A stretch of DNA of 60,884 bases from the NCBI RefSeq assembly GCF_000262345.1, contig NZ_AJTQ01000335.1:1-60884 (forward strand), written 5' to 3'. This stretch comes from Streptomyces xiaopingdaonensis. GTDB taxonomy: Bacteria > Actinomycetota > Actinomycetes > Streptomycetales > Streptomycetaceae. Positions within the stretch are counted from its first letter, which is position 1. Each line of letters starts with the position of its first letter. Position numbers and translations under genes: made by a program. The notes under the pieces are model-generated. The model was given only the letters and a program-made list of their open reading frames with translations, was not told the DNA's origin and did no database searches. Below are positions 51,623-60,826 of the stretch, piece after piece.

Positions 51623-52148
51623 GCTGCTGCAGAGGCGGACTTGGGGCATGGGCCGGCAGCGGTGCCAGCATGTAGACGGCGTCGGAGTCGTAACCGCCCG
51701 TGGTGACCACTCCGAGTCGCGGCGTGAACCCTCGGGTTGTCCAGAACCCTTCGCTTCCGCCGACCGCGACCAGCGACAGCTGCTCGTACCCGAGGTACTC
51801 CGCCGTCCTGACGAGGTGTCCCAGCAGCCGCCGGGCCATACCCCGATGCCGCAGCGAGGCGGCGACGACGAGGTCGTGCAGGTGAAGGTTGCGCGACGGA
51901 AAGGCGGTTGCCGCCTCTTGCCGCAGATCCGGGCAGCGGTCGGGCGGGTAGGGGAAGGCGAGCAGGTAGCCGGCCGCCCGGCCGTCGGCTTCGAGCACGA
52001 AGCAGGTTTCCGGGGAGAGCCGCGCCCGGGACCGCAGGATCTTCCGCCCCTCCGACAGGCCCAGTTCCGCGTAGGCCATGAACTCCATCTCCGCGATGGA
52101 GTCCCAGTCCCGGGCCTGTATCCGGCGTATCGGCGCGACGTTGCTCAC
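51609..52148 (-). CDS. GNAT N-acetyltransferase
   Basis: 179 residues; the GTG at 52148 overlaps the decarboxylase stop (GTGA). The acetyl-CoA site is LHDLVVAASLRHRGMARRLLGHLV (Q/RxxGxA type), with CFVLEADGRAAGYLLAFPY before it and YEQLSLVAVGGSEGFWTTRGF after it. Acting after a decarboxylase, it could acetylate the amine formed, either as a biosynthetic or a self-protection step. That pairing is inferred from gene order. Confidence 0.9.
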   Translation of the reverse strand: MSNVAPIRRIQARDWDSIAEMEFMAYAELGLSEGRKILRSRARLSPETCFVLEADGRAAGYLLAFPYPPDRCPDLRQEAATAFPSRNLHLHDLVVAASLRHRGMARRLLGHLVRTAEYLGYEQLSLVAVGGSEGFWTTRGFTPRLGVVTTGGYDSDAVYMLAPLPAHAPSPPLQQHESR

Positions 52149-53320
52149 CAGTCGCCGCCCGTACAGGTGCGGCGCAGCGGTACGAAGCCGTTGAAGCCCT
52201 CGGTCATGTAGCTGACCGCGTACGCGCCGCAGGACCCGATCTCCACCGGATCGCCCGAGTGCAGGTCCTCCGGCACCCGGACCAGCCCGTGTGCGGAGGG
52301 GTAGGCGTCGTCGCTGTCGCAGGTGGGCCCCGCCACGACCGCGGGTACCGTCCGCTGTGCGGTGTGCGAAGGGAAGACGAGGCGGTATTGGAGCGCGTCC
52401 ATCTCGTACAGGCCGTTGAACTTGCCGACGCTCAGATACAGCCACCGTTGCCGACCGCCGTCCGGTAGGTGGCGCTCCGTCATCCGGATCACGCGCGCGT
52501 GGATCGTGCCGTGATCGGCCACCAGGTACCGCCCCGGCTCCATGACGGTCTTGAGGTGTTCGCCGTGGATCCGGCGCAGTCCCGCCGTCCCCTCGCGAAG
52601 CACGTGGAAGATCTTCTCGATCGGCGGGTGCAGGGGATTCCCGTGTCGGTCGAGGTAGTTGAGCGCGGGGAGCCCACCGCCGAGATTGACGTGGCTCAGG
52701 ACGATTCCGTGTCGGGCAAGGGCCCGCATAGCCGTGTCGAGCCGCTCGAAGGCGTCGGTCCAGGCGTCGGGGTTCATCTGCTGTGAGCCGACGTGCACCG
52801 AGAGGCCGGAGGGGACCAGGCCGCCGGCCTCGGCTGCCCTCAGGATGCGCACGGCGCTCTCGGGCGAGCAGCCGAACTTGTGCTTGAGGCCCCACAGGGC
52901 TCCGTCACCGGTGGTGGCCAACCGGCAGAAGACCCGCGCCCCGGGAGCCCAGCGTGCCAGGGCCTCGACGTCCTCGAGGCTGTCGGTGGCGAAGTCCCTG
53001 ATGCCCAAGCGGTGCGCGTCGGCCATGTCCTGATCCGACTTGACCGTGTTGCCGTAGTGCATGCGGGCGGGCCAGGCGCCGACTCGCAGCGCCTGCTCCA
53101 CCTCGGGCACGCTCGCCGCGTCGATGCCGGAGCCGAGTCCGGTCAGGCCGGCGAGTACGCCGTCGACCGGACATGCCTTCATGGCGAAGCGGACGTCGAC
53201 ACCGGGCAGTTCTCGACACAGGGTCTCGTACCGCTCCCGCACGCCGTCCAGGTCGAATACGATCCGGTCGTCCCCGGGCTCTTCGCTCCGGGCGGACGGC
53301 AGAAGGCGCTCGTCGGTCAC
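52145..53320 (-). CDS. PLP-dependent decarboxylase, ornithine/diaminopimelate type
   Basis: 391 residues from the GTG at 53320, inside the previous stop. Fold-type III features: PLP lysine in VDVRFAMKACP (near residue 42), HVGSQQ, the phosphate loop GGGLP, EPGRYLV, and the C-terminal CDSDD and TEGFNGF of ornithine decarboxylases. It should remove CO2 from a basic or diamino acid, giving an amine or polyamine. Coupling to DUF6271-like and GNAT genes suggests a dedicated building block. The exact substrate is not readable. Confidence 0.92.
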   Translation of the reverse strand: MTDERLLPSARSEEPGDDRIVFDLDGVRERYETLCRELPGVDVRFAMKACPVDGVLAGLTGLGSGIDAASVPEVEQALRVGAWPARMHYGNTVKSDQDMADAHRLGIRDFATDSLEDVEALARWAPGARVFCRLATTGDGALWGLKHKFGCSPESAVRILRAAEAGGLVPSGLSVHVGSQQMNPDAWTDAFERLDTAMRALARHGIVLSHVNLGGGLPALNYLDRHGNPLHPPIEKIFHVLREGTAGLRRIHGEHLKTVMEPGRYLVADHGTIHARVIRMTERHLPDGGRQRWLYLSVGKFNGLYEMDALQYRLVFPSHTAQRTVPAVVAGPTCDSDDAYPSAHGLVRVPEDLHSGDPVEIGSCGAYAVSYMTEGFNGFVPLRRTCTGGDW

Positions 53321-54651
53321 AGGACCGCCCGCCGGGGACCGGGCTCCGCACCGTACAAGGCCGTGTCGCGCGCGGCGCCCACCAATGCGCCCCACGCTTC
53401 CGTCAGGACGGCGAAATCACGGATGTCGTCGCGGACTTCCTCGAGCAGGCTCGTCCGCCGGGACGCCAGCGCATCGGCGAAGTCCGCGTACTTTCCGCCG
53501 AGCTTTCGGTAGGCGACGTCGATCCGGTCCAGCCGCTCGCGATTCTCTTCCTGGTCGAGCTCCGTACTCCGCCGTGCGAACTCGGCGACGGCAGTGGCGC
53601 GCACCCGCAGCCGCTCGTCGAGCAACGAGGAACCGGCTTCGGCCAGCCGGTCGTAGAGGAAGTTGAAATAGAGCATGGAGAGGAGGAACTTCACGAAACG
53701 GCCCTGGTACGCGACGAATCCAGCGCTGGTTCTCCGCTCGGGCGTGTAGTAGTTGACGATGTTGCGGTTGTGCAGCACGCCGGGGAGTGCGGCGTTGTAC
53801 ACCAGGTGGACAAGGAAGTAGTCGCTGCCGATCGTGTCGGTCGCGGGTGGCAACGGCACCTGGGCATGCACGCCGTGAAATGCGATGTTGCACATGTCGA
53901 CGCGCATGGGATCGACCAAGGTGAGCAACGAGTGGTCCTGCGCGAACAGCTCCTGACCCGCACCGCGGAAGGATTCCTCGACGAGCTGCCGTTTCTGCGC
54001 GGCCGACCAGTCCCTCGGCGCCCACAGGCTGACTATCTCCTGATAGGCGTCCGGATCGACGCGCGCGATCTCGTCGATGTCCACGGACGGTTCGCCCACG
54101 AAGGAGCTTCCCACCATCGCTACGCGCCGACCGGCATTCTCCTCGGCCAGAACTGTCTCCGAGACCACGTCCGCCACGTCCGCGGCCTGCTTGCCGATGC
54201 AGGCGAGTTCGTGGTGGACGGGGAAGACGGCCTCGCCGTTCGGGCCGCTCTGGTAGTTGCTGTCGGAATCCCTGCGGTGCACGGAAGTGCAGCCGAGCGC
54301 GAAGGCGATGAGGAAGGCCCGGTTGGTACAGGCGCCGTACGACACCCGCTCCGGGAGCATGAGCTCGAGAAGCCGACCCGGCTCCGCGGTACCGGTTCTC
54401 CCGATCACCCGTTCCAGGAAGTCCCGTTGCTCGGACTCGCTCAGGTGGTGGACGGTGATGCGGGGGTGCCGGGGCAGGGCACGGACGGCCTCCGCGTGCT
54501 GGGCGTACACCGATGCGTCGCAGGAGTCGAGGATCAGGAGGTGGACTTCCACGGGGTGGTTGTCGACGGCGTAGGCCGCCTCCTGGCCGAGGCCGGCAAT
54601 GCTCTCGGCGCACGGGCGGTTGGTCGGAAGAGTCAGGCAGATGCGCTGCAT
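53317..54651 (-). CDS. DUF6271-like protein, possible GT-A fold
   Basis: 444 residues from the ATG at 54651 with GGGGGAGG upstream. The sequence fits the actinobacterial family I know as DUF6271: QRICLTLPTNRPCAESI at the start, VEVHLLILDS, then SVHRRDSDSNYQ and DPMRVDMCNIAFHGVH. The strand order and the RRDSDS motif are reminiscent of GT-A glycosyltransferases with a metal-binding acidic motif. The helical C-terminal 170 residues are unassigned. The family is uncharacterised to my knowledge. It overlaps both neighbours in the operon. Confidence 0.75.
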   Translation of the reverse strand: MQRICLTLPTNRPCAESIAGLGQEAAYAVDNHPVEVHLLILDSCDASVYAQHAEAVRALPRHPRITVHHLSESEQRDFLERVIGRTGTAEPGRLLELMLPERVSYGACTNRAFLIAFALGCTSVHRRDSDSNYQSGPNGEAVFPVHHELACIGKQAADVADVVSETVLAEENAGRRVAMVGSSFVGEPSVDIDEIARVDPDAYQEIVSLWAPRDWSAAQKRQLVEESFRGAGQELFAQDHSLLTLVDPMRVDMCNIAFHGVHAQVPLPPATDTIGSDYFLVHLVYNAALPGVLHNRNIVNYYTPERRTSAGFVAYQGRFVKFLLSMLYFNFLYDRLAEAGSSLLDERLRVRATAVAEFARRSTELDQEENRERLDRIDVAYRKLGGKYADFADALASRRTSLLEEVRDDIRDFAVLTEAWGALVGAARDTALYGAEPGPRRAVL

Positions 54652-55697
54652 TCTGCCTCCCCCGCCGCTTCGTCGAAGTCCTGCCCGTGCCAGGACCGCA
54701 GGCCGAGAAGCTTCTCTCCGAGTTCGCTCAACGCCGCGGGCCCGTACCGCTCGGACTCCGGCCGCAACGCGTCGCCGAGCAAGGTGCCGTTCCAGGTCGG
54801 CGTGGTGACGTTGCGCCAGGAATCGACGCGGGAGCGGCGGAGCTCCGCGTGGCCGTCGAGAGCAGGCATCATCGCCAGGTACTGCACCGCTCGGACACCG
54901 TCCGAAGTGCGGTTCGGGCCGACGCCGTGGGCCAGGTGGCCGTTGAAGATCAGCAGGTCTCCGGCCTGCAAGTCCGGCCGGACCACGGGGAGTTCGTTCC
55001 GGTCGATCGCCGGCCGGATCGGATCGCGATCGTCCGGCTGGAGCGCCGCCCATCGGTCGAGCGTGCGGAAGAGTTCGGGACAGCACTGGAAGCCGCCGTG
55101 CTCGGGACCGGTGTCGTTGAGTGCGACGATGCCCTGAACCCGTTGCGGGGGCACTGCCAGCGTGGTGTCGACGTCCCAGTGCAGTTCGATGTCGAAGCCG
55201 CGCTCACGGGACTCGATCAGTGAACGGTCCCGGGTCCCCGAATTCGGCGGGTTCAGATTCATCCGGTCCAGAGTCACCCACAACTCCTCGCAGTCCCATA
55301 CGTCGACGAACGCGTCGTACACACGCCGGGTCTGGCGGCTGTCCCACAGAAGTTGGTGGTGATAGGCCTCGACGAAGCCGTAGATGTGCAGCTCCCTGTC
55401 GAGTTCCGAGCGGTACTCCTGCTCTTCGTACCACGTCTCGGGACGGTCAGGATCAAGCCCTTGGAAATCCCACGCGAAATCCAGCAGGCGCTTCGCCGCC
55501 TCCGGCTCGATCGCCCGCTTGACCACAACGTAGCCGTAGGTCTGCCAGAAAGTGAAGTCCTCTTGTGACAGCACTCTGAGGGGCCGTGACTTCTCCAGGT
55601 CGCGCAGTCGTGTCGGGGCCAGGTATGTCTCACCGTCAGAGCTGAAATAAGGGAGGTCGGAAGCGGCGCGGTGCAGATAGGGGGATGCCGTTGACAT
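54633..55697 (-). CDS. Phytanoyl-CoA dioxygenase-like oxygenase
   Basis: 354 residues from the ATG at 55697; the upstream Shine-Dalgarno is distant, so the start is uncertain. Iron ligands are predicted in IELHWDVDTTL (H-x-D near residue 173) and FNGHLAHGVGPN, with an Arg in RAVQYLAMM for 2-oxoglutarate. It is first in the five-gene leftward operon and overlaps the next gene by 19 bases. Likely hydroxylates a free or carrier-bound amino acid or amine precursor. It is unlike the shorter PhyH at 18366. Confidence 0.85.
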   Translation of the reverse strand: MSTASPYLHRAASDLPYFSSDGETYLAPTRLRDLEKSRPLRVLSQEDFTFWQTYGYVVVKRAIEPEAAKRLLDFAWDFQGLDPDRPETWYEEQEYRSELDRELHIYGFVEAYHHQLLWDSRQTRRVYDAFVDVWDCEELWVTLDRMNLNPPNSGTRDRSLIESRERGFDIELHWDVDTTLAVPPQRVQGIVALNDTGPEHGGFQCCPELFRTLDRWAALQPDDRDPIRPAIDRNELPVVRPDLQAGDLLIFNGHLAHGVGPNRTSDGVRAVQYLAMMPALDGHAELRRSRVDSWRNVTTPTWNGTLLGDALRPESERYGPAALSELGEKLLGLRSWHGQDFDEAAGEAECSASA

Positions 55698-56274
55698 GCG
55701 TACTGGTACTCCAAAGCTCGGTGCGGGAGGTGACGGCTGCACGCGGGCGCGAACGTCCGGGCCCCAGCCGGAGCGCAGCCACGGCGCTCTCTCGGCGGTC
55801 GCAGCAGACTTCGAGTAGCGCACGTCGGAAGAGGACCCGGTTCCGCTTCTTCCCGGGGCCCTCGCGTCGTGACCGTAGCTCAGTAAAGGTGGACTGGACC
55901 AATGGCTCGTGTCAACCCGCTCGCCGCTCCAGGTCGGCAGCAACACGCCCCCGTTTTCGGGGAGTTGGGAACCGGCGCGACTGCTCGGCGCTAGCCTTGG
56001 CCGTTCGTGGCGCCGTCAGCCCGCCGGCGCGGGCTCCGCGCCCGGCACCGGCCGGCGACCCGGCTGCCGCGTCGGGGCGGAGTCCGGTCCTGCTGCAGGG
56101 AAGCGGGTGGTACTGACCGTCGGAGCAGGGGGTGTGCTGTTTGGCCGAGACCAGGAAGACATGCGAGCCGGCCGGCCGAGGATCTGACGATGGCCGGCCA
56201 CCGGCCCGGAAGGCAGGCATGACCTCCCACGCCACCAACACCCCATCGACGACCGACGCTCGAGCCGTCGGACG
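55698..56274. other. Divergent intergenic region
   Basis: About 580 bases between the five-gene leftward operon and the rightward MFS operon. No gene could be supported. A leftward TTGACA lies near 55910-55915, but no matching -10 was clear. No GBL-type or TTGCCA-type element was found here. Confidence 0.4.
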
Positions 56275-57675
56275 ATGACTGCCGCTGACGGTGACGCCGA
56301 CCGGACCCGGACAGCGGGCCTCTTCTCGGACACCCACCGGTCCCGGACGCTTCCCGTTGCCGCCGCCTTCGTGCTCCTGGCCTCCGCCGCGTTCGCACTC
56401 AACACGGTCATGCCCGTGGCCGCGCAATCCCTCGACGGGATGCCGTGGTACGCGGTGGCGTTCGGCGGCTACCTCACCGCGAGCCTCGTGGGCACTGTGC
56501 TGGGCGGCCGGTGGGCGGACCAACGCGGCCCTGCGACCCCGCTCTTCGTATCGGGCCTGTGCTTCGTCACCGGCTCGATACTCGCCGGAGCCGCCCTGTC
56601 GATGCCCATGTTCCTCGTCGGCCGGTTCCTCCAGGGCCTCGGCGGCGGAGCCCTGACGGTCACGCTGTACGTGGTCGTGGGGCACGGCTATCCGAGCGCG
56701 CTGCGTCCCCGTATGTTCTCGCTCGTCACGGCCTGCTGGGTGCTGCCGTCGATGATCGGCCCCTTCGTCGCCGGAGCGGTGACTGAACACCTGTCGTGGC
56801 GTTGGGTTTTCCACGGCATCGCCGTCCTCGCGCTGGGCACGCTGGGCCTGCTCAGGCGTCCGCTTTCCGGCCTGCGCGCGCACGAGTCGGCACCGCCCGG
56901 CCGTAGTCGGCTGATCCCCGCCGTCCTCGTCGCCCTGGGCGTCGGCGTGCTGCAGTACGCCGGTTCCCGGCCGTCGCCCCTCACCGCCGGGCTGTCGGTG
57001 GCCGCGCTCGTCGCCGTGGCCGCGTGCCTGCCGCGCCTGTTGCCCGCAGGGACCCTGCGAGCCCGGCGGGGTGTTCCGTCCCTGGTGCTGCTGCGGGGCT
57101 TTGCGGCCGCGGGTTACTTCGTTGTTGAGTCGTACATTCCGCTTCTGCTGGTCAAGGCCCACCACTGGACGCCCACGGAGGCCGGGGCCTCCCTGACGTT
57201 CGCGTCGCTGAGCTGGGCCGGAGCCTCGTGGCTCCAAGGCCGGCCCGGTCTCCGTCTGCCCCGCGCAAGGGTCGTGCAACTGGGCGCACTGACGCACACG
57301 GCAGGGGTCGCGGCGGTCATGGTCGGCGTGGCGCGCGAGTTGCACCCGGTGGCGGCGCCCGCGGGGTTCGTCGTCTCCGCCTTCGGCATGGGGCTGCTCC
57401 TGCCCGGTATCGGCGTCCTCGTTCTCGATCGCTCCCCGACCGGGCTCCACGGCGCCCGCACGGCCGCCCTCCAACTCGCCGACAGCCTGTGCAGCGTCCT
57501 GCTCATCGGCGTGTGCGGCGCCCTCTTCAACGCACTGTCCACGGGCACCACGGCGTTCACCACCGTTTTCGCAGCGGCTGTCGCCACGACCGTTGTCGCC
57601 TGCCTCACCGCCCGACGCATCGACGCACCCCAGGAGACCGACCATGCTCCGCTACGACCTCATCGGCCGACGTGA
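56275..57675 (+). CDS. MFS transporter, DHA2-like
   Basis: 466 residues with 12-14 membrane segments. GGRWADQRGPATPLF gives a motif-A loop, and VLPSMIGPFVAGAVTEHLSW a motif C as in drug:H+ antiporters. The ribosome binding site before the ATG at 56275 is weak. Its end overlaps the dehydrogenase start by 32 bases, so the three rightward genes (MFS, dehydrogenase, Gfo/Idh) form one operon. Probably a drug exporter. Confidence 0.88.
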   Translation: MTAADGDADRTRTAGLFSDTHRSRTLPVAAAFVLLASAAFALNTVMPVAAQSLDGMPWYAVAFGGYLTASLVGTVLGGRWADQRGPATPLFVSGLCFVTGSILAGAALSMPMFLVGRFLQGLGGGALTVTLYVVVGHGYPSALRPRMFSLVTACWVLPSMIGPFVAGAVTEHLSWRWVFHGIAVLALGTLGLLRRPLSGLRAHESAPPGRSRLIPAVLVALGVGVLQYAGSRPSPLTAGLSVAALVAVAACLPRLLPAGTLRARRGVPSLVLLRGFAAAGYFVVESYIPLLLVKAHHWTPTEAGASLTFASLSWAGASWLQGRPGLRLPRARVVQLGALTHTAGVAAVMVGVARELHPVAAPAGFVVSAFGMGLLLPGIGVLVLDRSPTGLHGARTAALQLADSLCSVLLIGVCGALFNALSTGTTAFTTVFAAAVATTVVACLTARRIDAPQETDHAPLRPHRPT

Positions 57676-58645
57676 CATCAGGCTCGCCTCGGACGCGCCG
57701 GTTCCTCGGCCCGGCCCCTCCGAAGTGCTCGTACGGGTCCGCTCGTGCTCCGTGTGCAACCGCAGCGACCTTGCCTACTACCACTGGTTCGGTGCACGCG
57801 AACACTGCGCCCAGGGCTGCTTCGGGCACGAAGTGGCAGGGGTCGTGGAAGCCGTGGGACCTGGGGTGACGCGGGTGGGTCCCGGCAGCCGCGTCTTCGT
57901 CCGCACCCCGCTGACCACCGGTTACGCCGAGTTCGCGCTGGCCCGCGAAATATCCGTCGGAATGCTGCCCGACCACGTGCCGTTCGAGCAGGGATCGATC
58001 CTGCAACTGCTGCCACTGGCTGTGCACGCCACCCGCGGCGTCCGCCTCGGCGACCGGGTGGCCGTCGTCGGGCAGGGACCGGTCGGGCAGATGGCCCTGC
58101 GCGTGGCGCGGCAACGCGGGGCTGCGGAGGTCGCAGCGGTCGACGTGGACGGCTGGCGGCTGGAGCGTTCGCGACTGGCCGGTGCCGACTCGGTGCGTCA
58201 GGTGGACGGTTCCGCCGCCCAACTTGCCGCCGTGGGAGCGGAGTTCGACGTGGCCGTCGACGCGGTGGGCACGCCCACCACTCTCAACGCCTGTGTAGGT
58301 CTGGTACGGCGCAACGGTCTCGTCGTCATGCTCGGCACGCACCACGTCGACACGCACGTCACGGTCGACCTGGTCACCTGGGAACGCAAGGGCCTGCGGG
58401 TGCACAGCTCGGCGGAGCCGGAGGACACCGCGAAGGCTTCGGCGATGGCCGTGGCCGAGCGCCTGGTCGGCGAGAGGTGGGCGAACCTGCGCATCGGTGA
58501 ACTGCACACCCATACCTATGCGTTGACCGATCTGCCGTCGGCTGTCGAACATCTCTCGGCGAGCCGCGTGCTGCACCCGGACGGGGAGCCGGCTCCGTAC
58601 TCCGGCCCGCCCGCCGAGACGCTGAAGGTGGCGATCGTTCCGTGA
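57644..58645 (+). CDS. Zinc-type medium-chain dehydrogenase without structural-zinc lobe
   Basis: 333 residues from the ATG at 57644, with CAGGAG upstream. The catalytic zinc region is CSVCNRSD and FGHEVAG, and the nucleotide-binding motif is VVGQGPVGQMA. The four-cysteine structural zinc lobe is missing, as in dehydrogenase parts of bi-domain oxidoreductases. The stop overlaps the Gfo/Idh start. This pair occurs in sugar and cyclitol modification, so a sugar- or polyol-linked redox step is likely. Confidence 0.88.
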   Translation: MLRYDLIGRRDIRLASDAPVPRPGPSEVLVRVRSCSVCNRSDLAYYHWFGAREHCAQGCFGHEVAGVVEAVGPGVTRVGPGSRVFVRTPLTTGYAEFALAREISVGMLPDHVPFEQGSILQLLPLAVHATRGVRLGDRVAVVGQGPVGQMALRVARQRGAAEVAAVDVDGWRLERSRLAGADSVRQVDGSAAQLAAVGAEFDVAVDAVGTPTTLNACVGLVRRNGLVVMLGTHHVDTHVTVDLVTWERKGLRVHSSAEPEDTAKASAMAVAERLVGERWANLRIGELHTHTYALTDLPSAVEHLSASRVLHPDGEPAPYSGPPAETLKVAIVP

Positions 58646-59607
58646 GGTGGGGCGTCGCGGGATACGGCGACGTCGTCGCACGACGGGTACTCCCCGCTCT
58701 GCGCACCCTCGGCGAGGAACCCGTGGCGCTGTGGGGTCGTGACCGCCGGCGGGCGGCCGAGCAGGCGTCGCTGCACGGCGTCGACCGCGCGGACGACGAC
58801 CCGGCTGTGCTGCTCACCGGGACGGACGCGGTGTACGTCGCCACACCGGTGAGCCTCCATCTCCCGTTCGCCCAGGCGGCGATGGCGGCCGGGCTGCCGG
58901 TGCTGGTGGAGAAGCCGCTGTGCGGAACCGTCCCGCGCGCCGGGGTCGATCTGCCGGCGCGTGGCGGTGCGGGCGTCGCGTACTACCGGCGGCTCGCTCC
59001 CGCCGTGCGCCGCATGGCGTACGAGCTGGCCGAGGCCGGGACCGGTCCCGTCCGCGCCGAGGTGCGCTTCCGGATGCCTTTCGCCCCCGGTCCTGACCAC
59101 TCGATGTACTGGCGCACCGACGTGCGGGTCAGCGGCGGGGGTGTGCTCGCGGACGCCGGCAGCCACCGCGTCGACCTGCTGCTGGCCCTGCTGGGGCCGC
59201 CGGCGGAGGTCCGAGCCCGCCTGACGGGCCGCTTCCCCGGCGGTGCCGAGCGCCGCGCCGAGGTCCGCATGCGCTGGCCGGAGGGCGACCGTGCGGACTG
59301 CCTGTTCGAGTGGAGCGACGGCCCGCCGACCGACTCCTTCGTGGTGGAGCGCGGCTTCCGGACGGTCGTGCTCGACCCCCTCGACGGCGGACGGCTCCGG
59401 CGGGCGGACCGCGACGGGGTGGTGGAACTCTTCCTCCCGCCGGCCGAGAACCCGCACCGACCGCTCGTTGCCGACTTCGTCGCCGCGGTGGCAGCCGGTG
59501 TTCCGCCGGTCTGCCCGCTGACGGAGGCTGAGCGCGTCGACGCGGTCCTGGTGGCGGCGGCCCGCTCCGACTCGGCCGGCGGGCGTCCCGTCACGCCGGT
59601 CCTGTGA
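58642..59607 (+). CDS. Gfo/Idh/MocA family oxidoreductase
   Basis: 321 residues from the GTG at 58642, overlapping the previous stop by 4 bases. The Rossmann motif is RWGVAGYGDVVARRVLPAL, and VLVEKPLCG carries the EKP cofactor motif. GSHRVDLLLALLG follows in the catalytic domain, with the expected His. Family members oxidise or reduce sugars and inositols. With the adjacent dehydrogenase it probably interconverts alcohol and ketone on the same substrate. Its end overlaps the convergent glycosyltransferase gene by 17 bases. Confidence 0.9.
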   Translation: MRWGVAGYGDVVARRVLPALRTLGEEPVALWGRDRRRAAEQASLHGVDRADDDPAVLLTGTDAVYVATPVSLHLPFAQAAMAAGLPVLVEKPLCGTVPRAGVDLPARGGAGVAYYRRLAPAVRRMAYELAEAGTGPVRAEVRFRMPFAPGPDHSMYWRTDVRVSGGGVLADAGSHRVDLLLALLGPPAEVRARLTGRFPGGAERRAEVRMRWPEGDRADCLFEWSDGPPTDSFVVERGFRTVVLDPLDGGRLRRADRDGVVELFLPPAENPHRPLVADFVAAVAAGVPPVCPLTEAERVDAVLVAAARSDSAGGRPVTPVL

Positions 59608-60826
59608 ACTTGTCCCGCAGTCCGTACTCCGTTCCGGGACGCCAACTCATCGGCTCCACATGGGCGTTGAACGGTGTGCCGTCGTCGCGGACCATCAGTG
59701 GCCGGGGGTGGTCGAGGTGGAGCAACTGGTCGTCGTAGCGGACGAGTCGGTCGGTCGCGGCCAGCCGCGCGGCGAAGTCGTCGTCCTCGCCGCCCCAGCC
59801 CTCGTAGCGTTCGTCGAAGCCGCCCACCCGGTGGAAGGTCTCCGTACGGAGCCAGACGCAGCCGCCGGGCGGCTCGCGCAGCAGCAGGCCCCGCAGCACG
59901 TCCTCGGGCACGTCGGCAGCGCCCTGCCCGGTGCGCAGTTCCACGGCGTTGCGGGAGGAGACCGCGTCGAGCGAGAGCGACCAGCGGAACGGCAGGTGGG
60001 CGCCGTGGGTGCCGCTGCTCAGCCTGCCGACGTTGCGTGCCACGAACGCGCGGTCGACGAGGATGTCGGCGTCGAGGACGCACAGGTAGGGCAGCGAGTC
60101 GGCGCGGGCGTCGACGGCGCCCACGTTCACCGTCCAGGACTTGTTGAACGTCCCCTGCTTCGGGGCGAACACGTAGCGGTCGACCAGCGGCTCGATCAAC
60201 GCGCGGGAGCGGGGGGCGCCGTCGGACTCGACGACCATGACCCGGTGCCCCGGCCCCTCCGCCTGGTCGGCCAACGCACGCAGACAGGCGAGGAGGTTGG
60301 AGGTGCGGGCGCCGCCCTCGCGGTCGCGGAACGGGATGACGATCCAGACCTCCGCCGGGCCGGCCTGGGCGGTGGCCGAGGCCGCGCGGTGCGGTTCCGC
60401 AGCGGGCAGGCGGCCGGTGTGCCGGTCCCCGAGGTGGTAGTCGATCCAGATGTGCCGGTCGGCCGCGGCAGCCTCGGCGGCGAGTGCCCGCGTCTCCTCG
60501 GGACAGGTCGCCAGCAGGGACCGGAGGCTGTCGCGGAGGGCGGCGTGGCGGGGCCAGTCGGCGGGGTCCTCGGTCAGCGACCGGTAGGCAGCGCGAGCCT
60601 GTCCGGTGTCGTCAGCACGGTCCAGGAAGGCGCGCAGCGCACCGTCGACAGCGCGGTAGTGGTCGGTGCTCTTCTCCCAGTAGTCGGCAGCGATCGAGGG
60701 GACGGCCGGATCGTGCGCGAGTACGGCGTAGGCCGTCAGCCGGCGGGCAGCGACGGTGTGGTGCTCTTCGGCGGGCGCTGTCACGGCCGCACTCCAATCG
60801 TGACGAGGTGGGATGTGTCTGTGCAC
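59591..60826 (-). CDS. GT2-family glycosyltransferase with helical N-terminal domain
   Basis: 411 residues from the GTG at 60826, or 397 from the GTG at 60784, which has a better GGAG. A helical domain (1 to about 150) precedes a GT-A core: EVWIVIPFRDREGG, the LCVLDADILVD metal motif (D-x-D near 250), and GGFDERYEGWGGEDDDFAARL with the catalytic acidic pair. It resembles the GT2 at 30282 in its core, and both could act on the cluster product. Ends near the window edge but is complete. Confidence 0.85.
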   Translation of the reverse strand: MHRHIPPRHDWSAAVTAPAEEHHTVAARRLTAYAVLAHDPAVPSIAADYWEKSTDHYRAVDGALRAFLDRADDTGQARAAYRSLTEDPADWPRHAALRDSLRSLLATCPEETRALAAEAAAADRHIWIDYHLGDRHTGRLPAAEPHRAASATAQAGPAEVWIVIPFRDREGGARTSNLLACLRALADQAEGPGHRVMVVESDGAPRSRALIEPLVDRYVFAPKQGTFNKSWTVNVGAVDARADSLPYLCVLDADILVDRAFVARNVGRLSSGTHGAHLPFRWSLSLDAVSSRNAVELRTGQGAADVPEDVLRGLLLREPPGGCVWLRTETFHRVGGFDERYEGWGGEDDDFAARLAATDRLVRYDDQLLHLDHPRPLMVRDDGTPFNAHVEPMSWRPGTEYGLRDKFTGPA

